NCBI GenBank assembly: GCA_017847875.1
Contig: JAGASN010000025.1
Span: 1 to 40,100, forward strand
Direction: 5' to 3'
Origin: Oscillospiraceae bacterium
GTDB taxonomy: Bacteria > Bacillota > Clostridia > Oscillospirales > Ruminococcaceae
DNA length: 40,100 nt
Notes under the pieces: generated by a model
Databases searched by the model: none
The model's input: the letters and a program-made list of their open reading frames with translations, nothing else
What the model was told of the DNA's origin: nothing
Shown here: piece after piece, positions 32,162-40,039 of the stretch
Numbering within the stretch: position 1 is the stretch's first letter
How the letters are laid out: each line of letters begins with the position of its first letter
Translations under genes and position numbers: made by a program

Positions 32162-32606
32162 GCCTCCCTTGTCAAAGGGAGGTGTCAGCCGAAGGCTGAC
32201 GGAGGGATTCCTGTACATATTCATCGATGAATCTGCAGATTCCCTCGAAATTATGATTTATCTCACCGTTTGGAATTCTAAAAACGGTCAAATTACGTTT
32301 TTCAATATGCTCGGTACGGATTTTATCTTTCAAAATTCCGTCCTTTGTATAATGCTGACTTCCGTCAAGTTCGATTACAAACCTTGCTCTGTGGCAATAA
32401 AAATCGGCAATGTAATCATCGATTATTTTCTGGCGAAGAAAACGGACGGGATATCCTTTCAGAAAATCGTACCAAAGATGTTTTTCTTCTTTGGTCATAT
32501 TTTTCCGGAGTTCTTTTGCATTTTCTGTAAGCTTTGGATTATGCTGGTACTTCATTTATGAATCCCTCCACCGCTTCGCGGTCCCCCTCCCTTTGACAAG
32601 GGAGGC
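32162..32606. mobile_element. 445-bp element: inverted palindromic arms enclosing a DUF559 nuclease gene
   Basis: The left arm (32162-32210) and right arm (32560-32606) are inverted copies. They share the outer palindrome (GCCTCCCTTG..AAGGGAGG, first 21 bases identical) and the inner end GGAGGGATTC, but differ in the hairpin between (GTCAGCC-GAA-GGCTGAC left, ACCGC-GAA-GCGGT right). The single gene inside uses the right arm for its Shine-Dalgarno and the left arm for its last codons. Both outer flanks contain AATAAAA on the minus strand (one base of the right flank belongs to the ftsK stop), a possible but unproven target duplication. The element sits exactly between the ftsK stop and the ftsY Shine-Dalgarno. 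Confidence 0.75.
32172..32555 (-). CDS. DUF559 Vsr-like endonuclease
   Basis: The 127-residue protein has the DUF559 pattern: N-terminal ARELRKNMT-like helix ([19 protein letters not shown]), [15 protein letters not shown] with Asp51, the core strand [10 protein letters not shown] (Glu62, Asp64, His68), then a [18 protein letters not shown] helix-strand. These are the catalytic positions of a PD-(D/E)XK fold related to Vsr mismatch nicking enzymes, so DNA nicking or cleavage is the expected activity. Its Shine-Dalgarno (GGAGGG nine bases before the ATG) is the inner end of the right repeat arm. Residues 116-127 ([12 protein letters not shown]) and the stop are encoded by the left arm. It lies co-oriented inside a housekeeping operon with no promoter of its own visible. 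Confidence 0.88.
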   Translation of the reverse strand: MKYQHNPKLTENAKELRKNMTKEEKHLWYDFLKGYPVRFLRQKIIDDYIADFYCHRARFVIELDGSQHYTKDGILKDKIRTEHIEKRNLTVFRIPNGEINHNFEGICRFIDEYVQESLRQPSADTSL

Positions 32607-32608
32607 TT

Positions 32609-35227
32609 TTATTCATCGCTCTGGAGCTGCTTTTCAAGCCACTGTTCCTTGCTGATGAGTACCTGGCGGGGTTTGCTTCCTTCAAAAGGACCGACGATTC
32701 CGCGTTCCTCCATCTGGTCAATGATTCTTGCGGCTCTGGCGTAGCCGAGTTTCAGCTTGCGCTGGAGCATTGAGGTGGAAGCCATTCCCATTTCGATAAC
32801 ACATTCTATTGCGGCATCGAGCATATCGTCGCCGTCATCAAATCCGCCGCCTTCGGAAGAATAATCGTCGGAGGATTTTTTGGTTTTATCCTTAACCGCA
32901 AGTTTTTCGATATCGTCGAGGATTCCTTCATCATAAGAAGCGGTTCCGCCGTTTTTGACAAAGCGGACAACTTCCTCAACTTCGCTGTCGGAAACAAAGC
33001 AGCCCTGAACACGGCGCATATCCGTCTGGGGATAGAAAAGCATATCGCCTTTTCCGAGAAGTTTTTCCGCGGAACCGTCCGGAAGAATTGTTCGGCTGTC
33101 AACCTGGGAAGAAGTTTTGAAAGCGATTCGGCTTCCGATGTTCGATTTTATAACGCCGGTGATAACGTCAACGGAAGGACGCTGGGTTGCAACAACAAGG
33201 TGCATTCCCGCCGCTCTTGCAAGTGCGGCAAGGCGGTTGATTGCGTCCTCAACTTCGCTTGATGCAACAAGCATAAGGTCCGCAAGCTCGTCGATTATGA
33301 TTACAACTTTCGGCATTCTCTGCATATCGTCCCGGGAATCCGCAAGTTTGTTATAACCGTCGATATCGCGAACGGCGTTGTCCGCAAACATCTGGTAACG
33401 CTTGAGCATTTCGGAAACAGCCCAGTTAAGAGCGCCTGCGGCTTTTCTCGGGTCGGTAACAACCGGGATAAGAAGATGGGGGATTCCGTTATAAACGGAA
33501 AGCTCAACAACCTTCGGGTCGATGAGAAGAAGTTTTACTTCGTCCGGGCTGGATTTATAAAGAAGCGAAATTATCATCGTGTTGATGCAGACGGATTTAC
33601 CGGAACCGGTTGAACCCGCAACAAGAAGATGGGGCATTTCCTTAAGGTCCGCAAGAACAATGTTGCCGACTATATCACGGCCGAGGGCAACGGTGAGTTT
33701 TGATTTTGCTTCCTGGAATTCTCTGGATTCAATAAGCTCGCGCATATTGACTATGTCGCGGTTTTTGTTCGGAACTTCAACGCCGACGGCGGCTTTTCCG
33801 GGAATCGGGGCTTCGATTCGGACACTTTTTGCCGCAAGGTTAAGGGCAAGGTCATCGGAAAGGTTCGCAATTTTGCTGACCTTAACTCCCGCTCCGGGCT
33901 GAAGTTCATATCTCGTAACGGCAGGACCGCGGTTTATATCGATGACCCTTGCGGTTACGCCGAAACTCTGGAGAGTGTTGGTGAGGATGTCGGCGTTTTT
34001 ACGCAGTTCTTCGGTGATATCGCCGTTGTCGTTATCGCGCATTTTGAGAAGATCGGTGGGCGGGAAAACATAGGGAATCGTTTCAAGGTCGTTCATTATT
34101 TCGGTAATTTTCTTTTCCTGCTCGTCCGCAAGAACCTTGAGCTCCGCCTTTTCAATTTTCTTTGTGTTGGCCTGGTCAACCATTGCCTTGCTTATGAGTT
34201 CCTCAAGGTTCGGGTCTTTTTCGGCGGCTTCCGCCATTTGTTCCTTCGCGGGTTTTATCTCTTCGATTTTTTCCATATCCGGAACTTCAACTTCCATATG
34301 GGCTTTGAAGCCGTTTATGGGTTCTTCCCTTACCGCGGTTATTACCGGCTTGTCCTGTTTAACGGTTGTAACGGGAACGGAAGGTTCTCCGTCGAGAGGG
34401 ATATCTATGATTTTTTCGGTTTTCTGCGGTTCCGGTTTTGCGCCAACCGGCGGAATTTTTGAAACCGGAGCAGCGGTCGCCGCGGTTGTTCCGAGGAGTT
34501 TTTCCTTCGAGCGTTTTACGGAATCCTCCGTTTCCTTCGAAACAAACTTAGGGCCGTCATCAAGGGGAATATCAATCTGTGCCATTTTTCTTGTTTCCAT
34601 TGCGGCTTTGTGGTGTTCAACCTGTTCGGTATAAACGGTTTTAACCTTATCGCCGACTTTTTTTGTATCCCTTGCAATTCCGATAAGGGTCGTTCCGGTG
34701 AGAAGCATTAAATCAACAACGATCAGAACAAGACCGACGATTATTGCCGCAAGCCTTCCCATAAGCGCCATTGCGGTAAGACCATAGATAGTCGAAAGAA
34801 CGCCGCCGCCTGTAAATTCTTTTCCGTATGTATAAAGCTGACCGATTTTTTGGAAAACGCTTCCGTCAAGAACCATGTTTTCGCTGAAAACGGTGGTGAT
34901 TCCGGAAAGGAGAATTATAAGCGCAAGGCTTTCGTAACCCTGGGCGGAAGTTGAAAAGGTCGGTTTTTCAAGGGTGTTCATAACCGCAAGATATATAAAA
35001 ACCGGACCGATAAGATATGCGCACCAGCCGAAAAGACCGAAAAGCGCATAGTGCATACTTTCCCAAAGGCTTTCGCCTTTGATAAGGGTCATTGCAAGAA
35101 AAATTATTCCAAGGGCAAAAAAGCCGATTGCATAAAGCTGGCGGCGGGAAGAAATTTCTGCCGCTGTCGGTTTTTTTCCGGTGGTTTTTGTTCCTTTTTT
35201 TGTGGTGGTCTTTTTTGTTGCAGCCAT
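32609..35227 (-). CDS. ftsK: DNA translocase FtsK/SpoIIIE
   Basis: The 872-residue protein has a basic Lys/Thr-rich N-tail, four membrane helices (residues about 30-180), a long acidic and Pro-rich linker to about 390, the alpha/beta motor and a C-terminal gamma winged helix (about 800-865, ending [17 protein letters not shown]). Walker A is [14 protein letters not shown] near residue 540, Walker B is [13 protein letters not shown], and [18 protein letters not shown] is the conserved motor segment. It pumps chromosomal DNA across the closing septum. SD GGAAGG precedes the ATG. It follows uppP with a 13-base gap; the stop codon lies two bases from the DUF559 element. Confidence 0.96.
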   Translation of the reverse strand: MAATKKTTTKKGTKTTGKKPTAAEISSRRQLYAIGFFALGIIFLAMTLIKGESLWESMHYALFGLFGWCAYLIGPVFIYLAVMNTLEKPTFSTSAQGYESLALIILLSGITTVFSENMVLDGSVFQKIGQLYTYGKEFTGGGVLSTIYGLTAMALMGRLAAIIVGLVLIVVDLMLLTGTTLIGIARDTKKVGDKVKTVYTEQVEHHKAAMETRKMAQIDIPLDDGPKFVSKETEDSVKRSKEKLLGTTAATAAPVSKIPPVGAKPEPQKTEKIIDIPLDGEPSVPVTTVKQDKPVITAVREEPINGFKAHMEVEVPDMEKIEEIKPAKEQMAEAAEKDPNLEELISKAMVDQANTKKIEKAELKVLADEQEKKITEIMNDLETIPYVFPPTDLLKMRDNDNGDITEELRKNADILTNTLQSFGVTARVIDINRGPAVTRYELQPGAGVKVSKIANLSDDLALNLAAKSVRIEAPIPGKAAVGVEVPNKNRDIVNMRELIESREFQEAKSKLTVALGRDIVGNIVLADLKEMPHLLVAGSTGSGKSVCINTMIISLLYKSSPDEVKLLLIDPKVVELSVYNGIPHLLIPVVTDPRKAAGALNWAVSEMLKRYQMFADNAVRDIDGYNKLADSRDDMQRMPKVVIIIDELADLMLVASSEVEDAINRLAALARAAGMHLVVATQRPSVDVITGVIKSNIGSRIAFKTSSQVDSRTILPDGSAEKLLGKGDMLFYPQTDMRRVQGCFVSDSEVEEVVRFVKNGGTASYDEGILDDIEKLAVKDKTKKSSDDYSSEGGGFDDGDDMLDAAIECVIEMGMASTSMLQRKLKLGYARAARIIDQMEERGIVGPFEGSKPRQVLISKEQWLEKQLQSDE

Positions 35228-35240
35228 TTTTCAGCCTTCC

Positions 35241-36104
35241 TTAAAAAGTTATGACAGTTCCGCTGATTTTTTCAAAAATTCCGATTGCGACGATTATAAC
35301 GCCGAGGGGAACAAGATACCAGGCGAACTTTGTGAATTTATCGTTTTTTACGAGGAGTTTAACGGTTTTTATTGCGCCGATTCCGACGATTAATGAAACG
35401 GCCATTCCGATTATCGCGGCAAGCCAGTTTATTTCAACTTCGCCGGAAATTGCCGCCGGAACTTCGAGGATATTAGCCGCAAGAACCGCCGGAACGCCCA
35501 TGATGAAAGAAAAGGCAACAGCCTGTTCCCGGGAAACACCGAGGATAAGTCCGGTGGAAATTGTTGAACCGGAACGGGAAAGCCCCGGAAGGGGAGCAAT
35601 TCCCTGGGCAATGCCCATTCCGAGAGCCTGCTTCCAGCTCATATTTTCGGCGGTGGCTCCGCCGGTTTTAACGCATTTTCCGGAAACGATAAGCAAAACA
35701 GCAGTAAGAAGGAAGCAAAGTCCTTCGACGATTATATCGTTATCCGTTGAAAGGGAATTATAAAAATCGGAGATGAAATAGAAAAAGCAAAGGGGAACAA
35801 GGCTTATGATAAGAAGAAAAATCATTCTTCTTGAGCCGGTCATCTTTTCTTTATCGAATTTTCCGGTAACGATTTCTTTTGCCATTGAAAAGAATTCTTT
35901 TATCATATCAAGGATATCTTTCCGGAAAGCTATCATAACCGCAAGAAGGGTTCCGAGATGGAGAAGAATGGAATAAATTCCGGCGGCTTCGCCGCTGTTT
36001 CCGGTAAAATGCTGATAAATGGAAAGATGTCCGCTGGAGGAAACCGGAAGAAATTCCGTAAGTCCCTGGATTATTCCCTGAATTACTGCGTCAAAAATGC
36101 TCAT
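35241..36104 (-). CDS. uppP: undecaprenyl-diphosphatase UppP/BacA
   Basis: The 287-residue polytopic membrane protein has the two BacA signatures: GLTEFLPVSSSGHL (residues 14-27), with the catalytic Glu of this segment, and PLPGLSRSGSTISTGL (about 168-183), with the Ser/Arg pair. About eight membrane helices are visible. It recycles undecaprenyl pyrophosphate to the monophosphate used for peptidoglycan and for the PglC-type step at 9667. The ATG at 36104 has AAAGGAG upstream; the earlier 13 in-frame codons are not conserved. A small GCCGC/GCGGC hairpin lies just before the SD. Its place between ylzJ and ftsK is unusual. Confidence 0.95.
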   Translation of the reverse strand: MSIFDAVIQGIIQGLTEFLPVSSSGHLSIYQHFTGNSGEAAGIYSILLHLGTLLAVMIAFRKDILDMIKEFFSMAKEIVTGKFDKEKMTGSRRMIFLLIISLVPLCFFYFISDFYNSLSTDNDIIVEGLCFLLTAVLLIVSGKCVKTGGATAENMSWKQALGMGIAQGIAPLPGLSRSGSTISTGLILGVSREQAVAFSFIMGVPAVLAANILEVPAAISGEVEINWLAAIIGMAVSLIVGIGAIKTVKLLVKNDKFTKFAWYLVPLGVIIVAIGIFEKISGTVITF

Positions 36105-36139
36105 TTTTTCTCCTTTATATGTAGCCGCAAAGCGGCGGT

Positions 36140-36337
36140 TCAATGTTTTCTTATATAACCGGGGGAGTATTCCGTTTTAAGATAATTTTTCAAATCTGTT
36201 GAAACAAGTCGGGAAACGGTGAAACCCGAAGGAGTCATTCTTCCCTCGAGAAATCCGCCTTTTATATCCATGGTAACCGTTTCGGGAATATCCGTCGGGA
36301 AAATACGGTCGAAAGGTTCAACTGTCCAAAGCATCAT
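36140..36337 (-). CDS. ylzJ: YlzJ-like protein
   Basis: The 65-residue protein begins with [14 protein letters not shown], has [22 protein letters not shown] in the middle and ends [13 protein letters not shown]. This matches the YlzJ-like family of spore-formers and their relatives, whose function is unknown. In Bacillus it lies between the ClpP-like tepA and spoIIIE, and the same order is kept here apart from the interposed uppP. The ATG at 36337 overlaps the tepA stop (ATGATG, the second Met also possible), so the pair is coupled. Confidence 0.85.
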   Translation of the reverse strand: MMLWTVEPFDRIFPTDIPETVTMDIKGGFLEGRMTPSGFTVSRLVSTDLKNYLKTEYSPGYIRKH

Positions 36338-37038
36338 TCCGCCTTTCCCCTTTCTATTTGGGAATAAAGGCATTTTATCGCATCGGAAAGCCCGCCGAGA
36401 TTATCGATAAGCCCTTCGGAAACGGCGGCTTCGCCATCGAGAACCGTTCCTACGTCTGTGATAAGTTCGCCGGTGTTGAACATAAGCTCACGAAAACGTT
36501 CGGCCTTTATATTCGAGTTTTCGGTAACGAATTTTGTTATTCGCTCCTGCATTTTATCAAAATAGGAAAGAGTTTGTGGAACGCCGAGAACAAGCCCGTT
36601 CATCCTGACCGGGTGAATGGTCATGGTTGCGGAAGGAACGATGAAGGATTCCTTTGCGGAACAGGCAAGAGGAACGCCGATTGAATGTCCGCCGCCGAGA
36701 ACAAGGGAAACAGTCGGCTTTTTCATTCCGGAAATAAGTTCCGCAATGGCAAGCCCTGCTTCAACGTCGCCGCCGACGGTATTGAGCATCACGATAAGTC
36801 CTTCGATTTCCGGATCTTCCTCGATTGCAACAAGCTGGGGGATAACGTGCTCATATTTTGTGCTTTTGTTCTGCGGCGGAAGGATATAATGTCCTTCAAT
36901 CTGCCCTACTATCGTAAGACAGTGGATACAGTGTTTTCCCTTTGTTTTTATGACCGAGCCGGTTTCGATTATCTGGTCGGTCTGGGTTTCAATTTCTTCG
37001 TTTTCTTCTTCTGGGCAGTTTTTTATTTCCTCTGACAT
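36334..37038 (-). CDS. tepA: TepA/ClpP-like protease (translocation-enhancing protein)
   Basis: The 234-residue protein has a ClpP/crotonase-type core after an acidic N-terminal tail of about 25 residues. [18 protein letters not shown] (85-102) forms the oxyanion strand, Ser118 lies in GGGHSIGVP and His141 in [10 protein letters not shown], so the catalytic Ser and His are both present. Bacillus TepA is implicated in signal-peptide degradation and sporulation-related processing; the substrate here is unknown. It has GGAGG upstream and a recognisable promoter, and heads the tepA-ylzJ-uppP-ftsK-ftsY-yhbY-nadD-yqeK-rsfS run. Confidence 0.92.
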   Translation of the reverse strand: MSEEIKNCPEEENEEIETQTDQIIETGSVIKTKGKHCIHCLTIVGQIEGHYILPPQNKSTKYEHVIPQLVAIEEDPEIEGLIVMLNTVGGDVEAGLAIAELISGMKKPTVSLVLGGGHSIGVPLACSAKESFIVPSATMTIHPVRMNGLVLGVPQTLSYFDKMQERITKFVTENSNIKAERFRELMFNTGELITDVGTVLDGEAAVSEGLIDNLGGLSDAIKCLYSQIERGKAE

Positions 37039-37120
37039 TTTTATAAAACCTCCGGAGTTTTTTAATATTATGCTTCGGAATTTGTTTTATATGCGGTCGG
37101 AGCCTATTTTCGTAAATTAC

Positions 37121-37149
37121 ATTATAACAAAATAAAATTAAATATACAA
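37121..37149 (-). promoter_or_regulatory. promoter upstream of tepA
   Basis: TTGTAT (37144-37149), 17 bases, TATAAT (37121-37126) on the minus strand. The leader to the tepA ATG is about 75 bases. Confidence 0.7.
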
Positions 37150-37165
37150 GTATAAATTATTAATA

Positions 37166-37195
37166 TAAAAAGAGAGCGGTTTCCCGCTCCCTTTT
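37166..37195 (-). terminator. terminator of the Sel1-repeat gene
   Basis: GAGCGG (37174-37179) pairs with CCGCTC (37184-37189), with flanking AAAG/CTTT extending the stem. On the minus strand TCTTTTTATATT follows. It abuts the stop codon. Confidence 0.82.
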
Positions 37196-38287
37196 TCAGA
37201 ATTTATTTTCAAGAATTGCCTTTGCGTCGAGGTCGCCGCATTCCGCGGCTTTTTTATACCATAATTTTGCTTTTTCCAAAGCTTCCGGGGTGTTTTTTTC
37301 ATAATAAAGTTCCGCCAATGGAAAATATGCTTTTTTAAGATAAAATTCTGCCGCTTTTTCAAGCCAGAATATTGCCCCATCGGTATCTTTCGGAATTCCC
37401 TTTCCCTCAATAAGCATCATTGCGCACATATATTTTGCTTCGGGGATATAATCCGCCGCAAAACGATAAAGTTCAAACGCCTCTTTGAACTGTCTTTTCA
37501 TAAAATATTCCCTTGCCGCATTAGCCGCCTGTTCGCCTGCGTTGTTGCCCTTATATTTTTTTGTCACAATAAAATACGGGTCATTTTTCTCAAGTTTTCT
37601 TTCAACGCTTTCATAAAGTTCCGCCGCCTTTTTATGACCAAGACTTTTTGCGCTTGAAAGTCTTTTCTTCGCAACCTGGATTGAACCATAGGCTATGCCT
37701 TCCTCAAAAAACATTTTTCCGACTTCATAATCAAATTCAGCGAATTCGGAAAGTTCATATCCGAGCCCTTCTTCGTTTGCTTTTTCTATATATTCCTGAA
37801 GTTCGGAATACCGGCAATCCATAAGTTCCGCCGTTTCAAGCCAGAAATAGGCTTTTACGTTGTCCTTTTTGCTTTCTTCAAAAAGATAGATTTTCCCAAG
37901 TTCAAATGCCCCGGAAACATGTTTTTGCTCCGCCGCTTTTTGGAACCAAAAAGCCGCTTTTTCAAAATCGCCGTTTTCGAGAGCCTTTTCGCCGCATTTA
38001 TACTGGGAATTGCAGGCGCCTTTTTCCGCAGCTTTTTGAACACAGGCAAAAGCTTCTTCGGTTCTTCCCTCGATTTTCAGTTTTATCGCGTAATTTTCGA
38101 GGTCGGCAGCTTCCATTTCCGGAACGACGAAAGGTTCTTTTTGTTTTTGCGCTTCTTCGAGTTTTCTTCTTTCCTCTTCAAGTTTTCGGATTTCTTCCTG
38201 AAGGGCGGCTTTTTCCGCAAGAAGTTCCGCTTTTTTTCGGGCGGAAATTTCCGCTTCTTTTTCTTTCTTTTTTCTTCCGAAAAGCAT
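37196..38287 (-). CDS. coiled-coil plus Sel1/TPR-repeat protein
   Basis: The 363-residue protein starts with a highly charged coiled coil (residues about 5-50, KEKEAEISARKKAELL...EEERRKLEEAQ). At least six Sel1-like helical repeats follow, for example FACVQKAAEKGACNSQYKCGEKALENGDFEKA written as AxxWxxKAAExG-type units, and near the end AIFWLEKAAEFYLKKAYFPLAELYYE and AKLWYKKAAECGDLDA. There is no signal peptide or membrane segment. Such proteins are protein-protein scaffolds; the partner cannot be inferred. It is monocistronic: its own promoter lies upstream and a terminator directly after. Confidence 0.85.
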   Translation of the reverse strand: MLFGRKKKEKEAEISARKKAELLAEKAALQEEIRKLEEERRKLEEAQKQKEPFVVPEMEAADLENYAIKLKIEGRTEEAFACVQKAAEKGACNSQYKCGEKALENGDFEKAAFWFQKAAEQKHVSGAFELGKIYLFEESKKDNVKAYFWLETAELMDCRYSELQEYIEKANEEGLGYELSEFAEFDYEVGKMFFEEGIAYGSIQVAKKRLSSAKSLGHKKAAELYESVERKLEKNDPYFIVTKKYKGNNAGEQAANAAREYFMKRQFKEAFELYRFAADYIPEAKYMCAMMLIEGKGIPKDTDGAIFWLEKAAEFYLKKAYFPLAELYYEKNTPEALEKAKLWYKKAAECGDLDAKAILENKF

Positions 38288-38324
38288 TTTAGCGCACTCC
38301 TCTTTTTACCGAAGGTTTTTATTT

Positions 38325-38353
38325 ATTCTATCACCCTTTGAAAAATAAGTAAA
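38325..38353 (-). promoter_or_regulatory. promoter of the Sel1-repeat gene
   Basis: TTTACT (38348-38353), 17 bases, TAGAAT (38325-38330) on the minus strand, with TG one base upstream of the -10 (extended -10). It begins immediately after the preceding terminator. Confidence 0.6.
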
Positions 38354-38388
38354 CAAAAAATCCCTTCCGGATTTCCGGAAGGGATTTT
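38352..38388 (-). terminator. terminator of the DUF4430 lipoprotein gene
   Basis: AAAATCCCTTCCGG (38357-38370) pairs perfectly with 38375-38388 around a four-base loop, and TTTTTTGTTTAC follows on the minus strand. It lies 16 bases after the stop. Confidence 0.92.
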
Positions 38389-38404
38389 CATCGGTTTTTA
38401 AAAA

Positions 38405-38782
38405 TTACCAGGTGGATTCTTCGAATTTAACTTCGATAAGATCGCCTTCGGCGGGAACATAGCCCCAAAGACCGACCTGAGCATATTCGCCGTTATAATA
38501 GCATGCCCAATATACGCTCCAGTTTTCTGCGTCCTGTTCAAGTTCGCCGATGCTTCCGAGCATATCGCCGTCATAAACGGTGTAATCAACGCCGTTTTCG
38601 GTGAGATATTCTTCAATAAGGCTTCCGGCGGTTGCGCCTTCGGAAAGTTCCGCTTCGAACTCGTAAAGAACTGCGTCGTTGACTGCATCGGAAATTACAA
38701 ATTTTGCGGTGGGTTTTGCGCCGCAGCCGGCAAAGCAAAGAACCATAGCAAGGGCAAGGATTATTGCAAGGATTTTTTTCAT
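38405..38782 (-). CDS. DUF4430-type small lipoprotein
   Basis: The 125-residue precursor has a lipoprotein signal (MKKILAIILALAMVLCFAGC, lipidated Cys20). The mature domain of about 100 residues resembles DUF4430/transcobalamin-C-terminal-like domains: SLIEEYLTENG, then WSVYWACYYNGEYAQVGLWGYVPAEGDLIEVKFEE, the typical WxYYVNG...G...V..GD pattern. Such domains occur as stand-alone or tandem surface modules, some associated with cobalamin uptake; ligand binding is not shown here. SD AAGGAGG lies upstream. It is monocistronic, with its own promoter and a strong terminator. Confidence 0.82.
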   Translation of the reverse strand: MKKILAIILALAMVLCFAGCGAKPTAKFVISDAVNDAVLYEFEAELSEGATAGSLIEEYLTENGVDYTVYDGDMLGSIGELEQDAENWSVYWACYYNGEYAQVGLWGYVPAEGDLIEVKFEESTW

Positions 38783-38834
38783 TTTTAAAATTCCTCCTTA
38801 AATTTTCCGCAAAGCGGTTTTTTTCGACAACTGA

Positions 38835-38863
38835 ATTATACTCCTGTTTTCCTTTTTCTTCAA
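38835..38863 (-). promoter_or_regulatory. promoter of the DUF4430 lipoprotein gene
   Basis: TTGAAG (38858-38863), 17 bases, TATAAT (38835-38840) on the minus strand. A small CCGC/GCGG hairpin lies in the leader. Confidence 0.68.
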
Positions 38864-38896
38864 GGCAAAAAACTGTTCCAAACTTGCTGAACTGGA

Positions 38897-39745
38897 TTAA
38901 AGAATTTCGGAAAGAGCGGCAAATTCATTAAGCGAAAGTTCTTCCGCCCTTGCGTTCGGTCCAAGACCGCATTTTTCCAAAGCGGAAAGAACCTCTTCCT
39001 TTCCGATTCCGAGACCGGAAGAAAGGGAGTTCGTAAGAGTTTTTCTCCTCTGGCTGAAAGACGCTTTTACAATTTTGAAAAAATGTTTTTCGTCAGAAAC
39101 TTTTACCGGCGGTTCTTTTCGCAAAGTAAGGCGAATAACCGCGGAAGTTACGTTTGGCGGCGGAACAAAGTTCCCTTTTGAAACGTCGAAAAGTTTTTCC
39201 GGTTCACTGTAATAATTGATCGCGGCGGAAATTGCACCGCAATCCCTTGTTCCCGGTTTTGCGGCAATTCTTACCGCGGCTTCTTTCTGGACCATTACGG
39301 TAAGGTTTTGAGCACCGATGTTTTCCTCAAGAAGCTTCATAATAATCGGCGAGGTGATGTAATACGGCAGATTTGCGCAGACAACAAAAGGCATATCGCC
39401 GAAATTTTCCCTGATCACGGCTTTAAGATCCAGTTCGAGCACGTCTGCATTAAGGATTTTTACGTTATCGAACTCTGCGAGAGTTTCTTTGAGCACCGGA
39501 AGAAGGTTTTTATCAATTTCGATGCTCAAAACTTTTTCCGCCCGAAGGGCAAGTTCTTTCGTGAGCACGCCTATTCCCGGGCCGATTTCAAGAGCGCAGA
39601 TTCCGGGGCCCACTCCGCTTTCTTCGGCAATTCTCGGGCAAAGTTCGGGGTTCACAATAAAATTCTGGCCGAGGCTTTTTGAAAATTTGAAACCATGGCG
39701 GCCGAGAATTTCGCGCACAATGTTTATGTTGGAAAGTTCAGGCAT
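38897..39745 (-). CDS. rsmA: 16S rRNA dimethyladenosine transferase RsmA/KsgA
   Basis: The 282-residue SAM-dependent methyltransferase has SLGQNFIVNPEL (24-35), the SAM loop LEIGPGIGVLTKEL (52-65), the acidic SIEIDKNL, and the catalytic NLPYYIT (125-131) of adenine N6-dimethylases. The C-terminal PPNVTSAVIRL, FSQRRKTLTNSL and LSLNEFAALSEIL segments also fit. It dimethylates two adjacent adenines in 16S helix 45 during 30S maturation. The ATG at 39745 has TAGGAGG at ideal distance; an in-frame TTG at 39763 lies upstream of that site and is not used. Its own strong promoter is present. Confidence 0.96.
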   Translation of the reverse strand: MPELSNINIVREILGRHGFKFSKSLGQNFIVNPELCPRIAEESGVGPGICALEIGPGIGVLTKELALRAEKVLSIEIDKNLLPVLKETLAEFDNVKILNADVLELDLKAVIRENFGDMPFVVCANLPYYITSPIIMKLLEENIGAQNLTVMVQKEAAVRIAAKPGTRDCGAISAAINYYSEPEKLFDVSKGNFVPPPNVTSAVIRLTLRKEPPVKVSDEKHFFKIVKASFSQRRKTLTNSLSSGLGIGKEEVLSALEKCGLGPNARAEELSLNEFAALSEIL

Positions 39746-39776
39746 TTTTATCCTCCTAAACAAAATTTTCGCTCTT

Positions 39777-39805
39777 ATTATAACTTTTTATTCGTTTTCT
39801 GTAAA
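39777..39805 (-). promoter_or_regulatory. promoter of rsmA
   Basis: TTTACA (39800-39805), 17 bases, TATAAT (39777-39782) on the minus strand, about 30 bases before the start codon. Confidence 0.8.
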
Positions 39806-39852
39806 GTAGGGGGGCACCTTCGGAGCTGAAATTGATATCGGTGCGTTACTGT

Positions 39853-39879
39853 AGTGGCGGATATTATCCGCCACTTTTG
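39853..39879 (+). terminator. near-perfect palindrome, possible terminator
   Basis: AGTGGCGGATA (39853-39863) pairs with TATCCGCCACT (39865-39875) around one base, and TTTTG follows on the plus strand. No plus-strand gene precedes it in the window, so it may instead belong to the adjacent repeat cluster. Confidence 0.45.
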
Positions 39880-39884
39880 AAAAA

Positions 39885-40038
39885 GCCTCCCTTGCTAAAG
39901 GGAGGTGGATTTTTTGCGGCGTGCCGCAAAAAAGACGGAGGGATTCTTTTTTTATGGAATTAATTAAGCCCGTTATTCATGGGACAGAGTTTATCCCTCA
40001 TCCGTCACCTGCGATGACACCTTCCCCTCTGGGAAGGC
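39885..40038. repeat. MITE-like palindromic element upstream of rsmA
   Basis: The left arm (39885-39946) is GCCTCCCTTGC type with an 11-bp hairpin TTTTTTGCGGC/GCCGCAAAAAA. The right arm (39993-40038) is GCCTTCCC type with a weak GTCA/TGAC hairpin. They are inverted and enclose 46 bases without a gene, so the two arm subtypes can pair in one element. Confidence 0.8.
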
Positions 40039-40039
40039 T

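Noticed and set aside
32151..32617. AATAAAA on both sides of the DUF559 element as proof of a target-site duplication
   Set aside because: The copies do not abut the arms symmetrically and the other elements (20062, 25139, 27738) show no matching duplication. AT-rich sequence before an SD makes a chance match likely, so it is kept only as a possibility.
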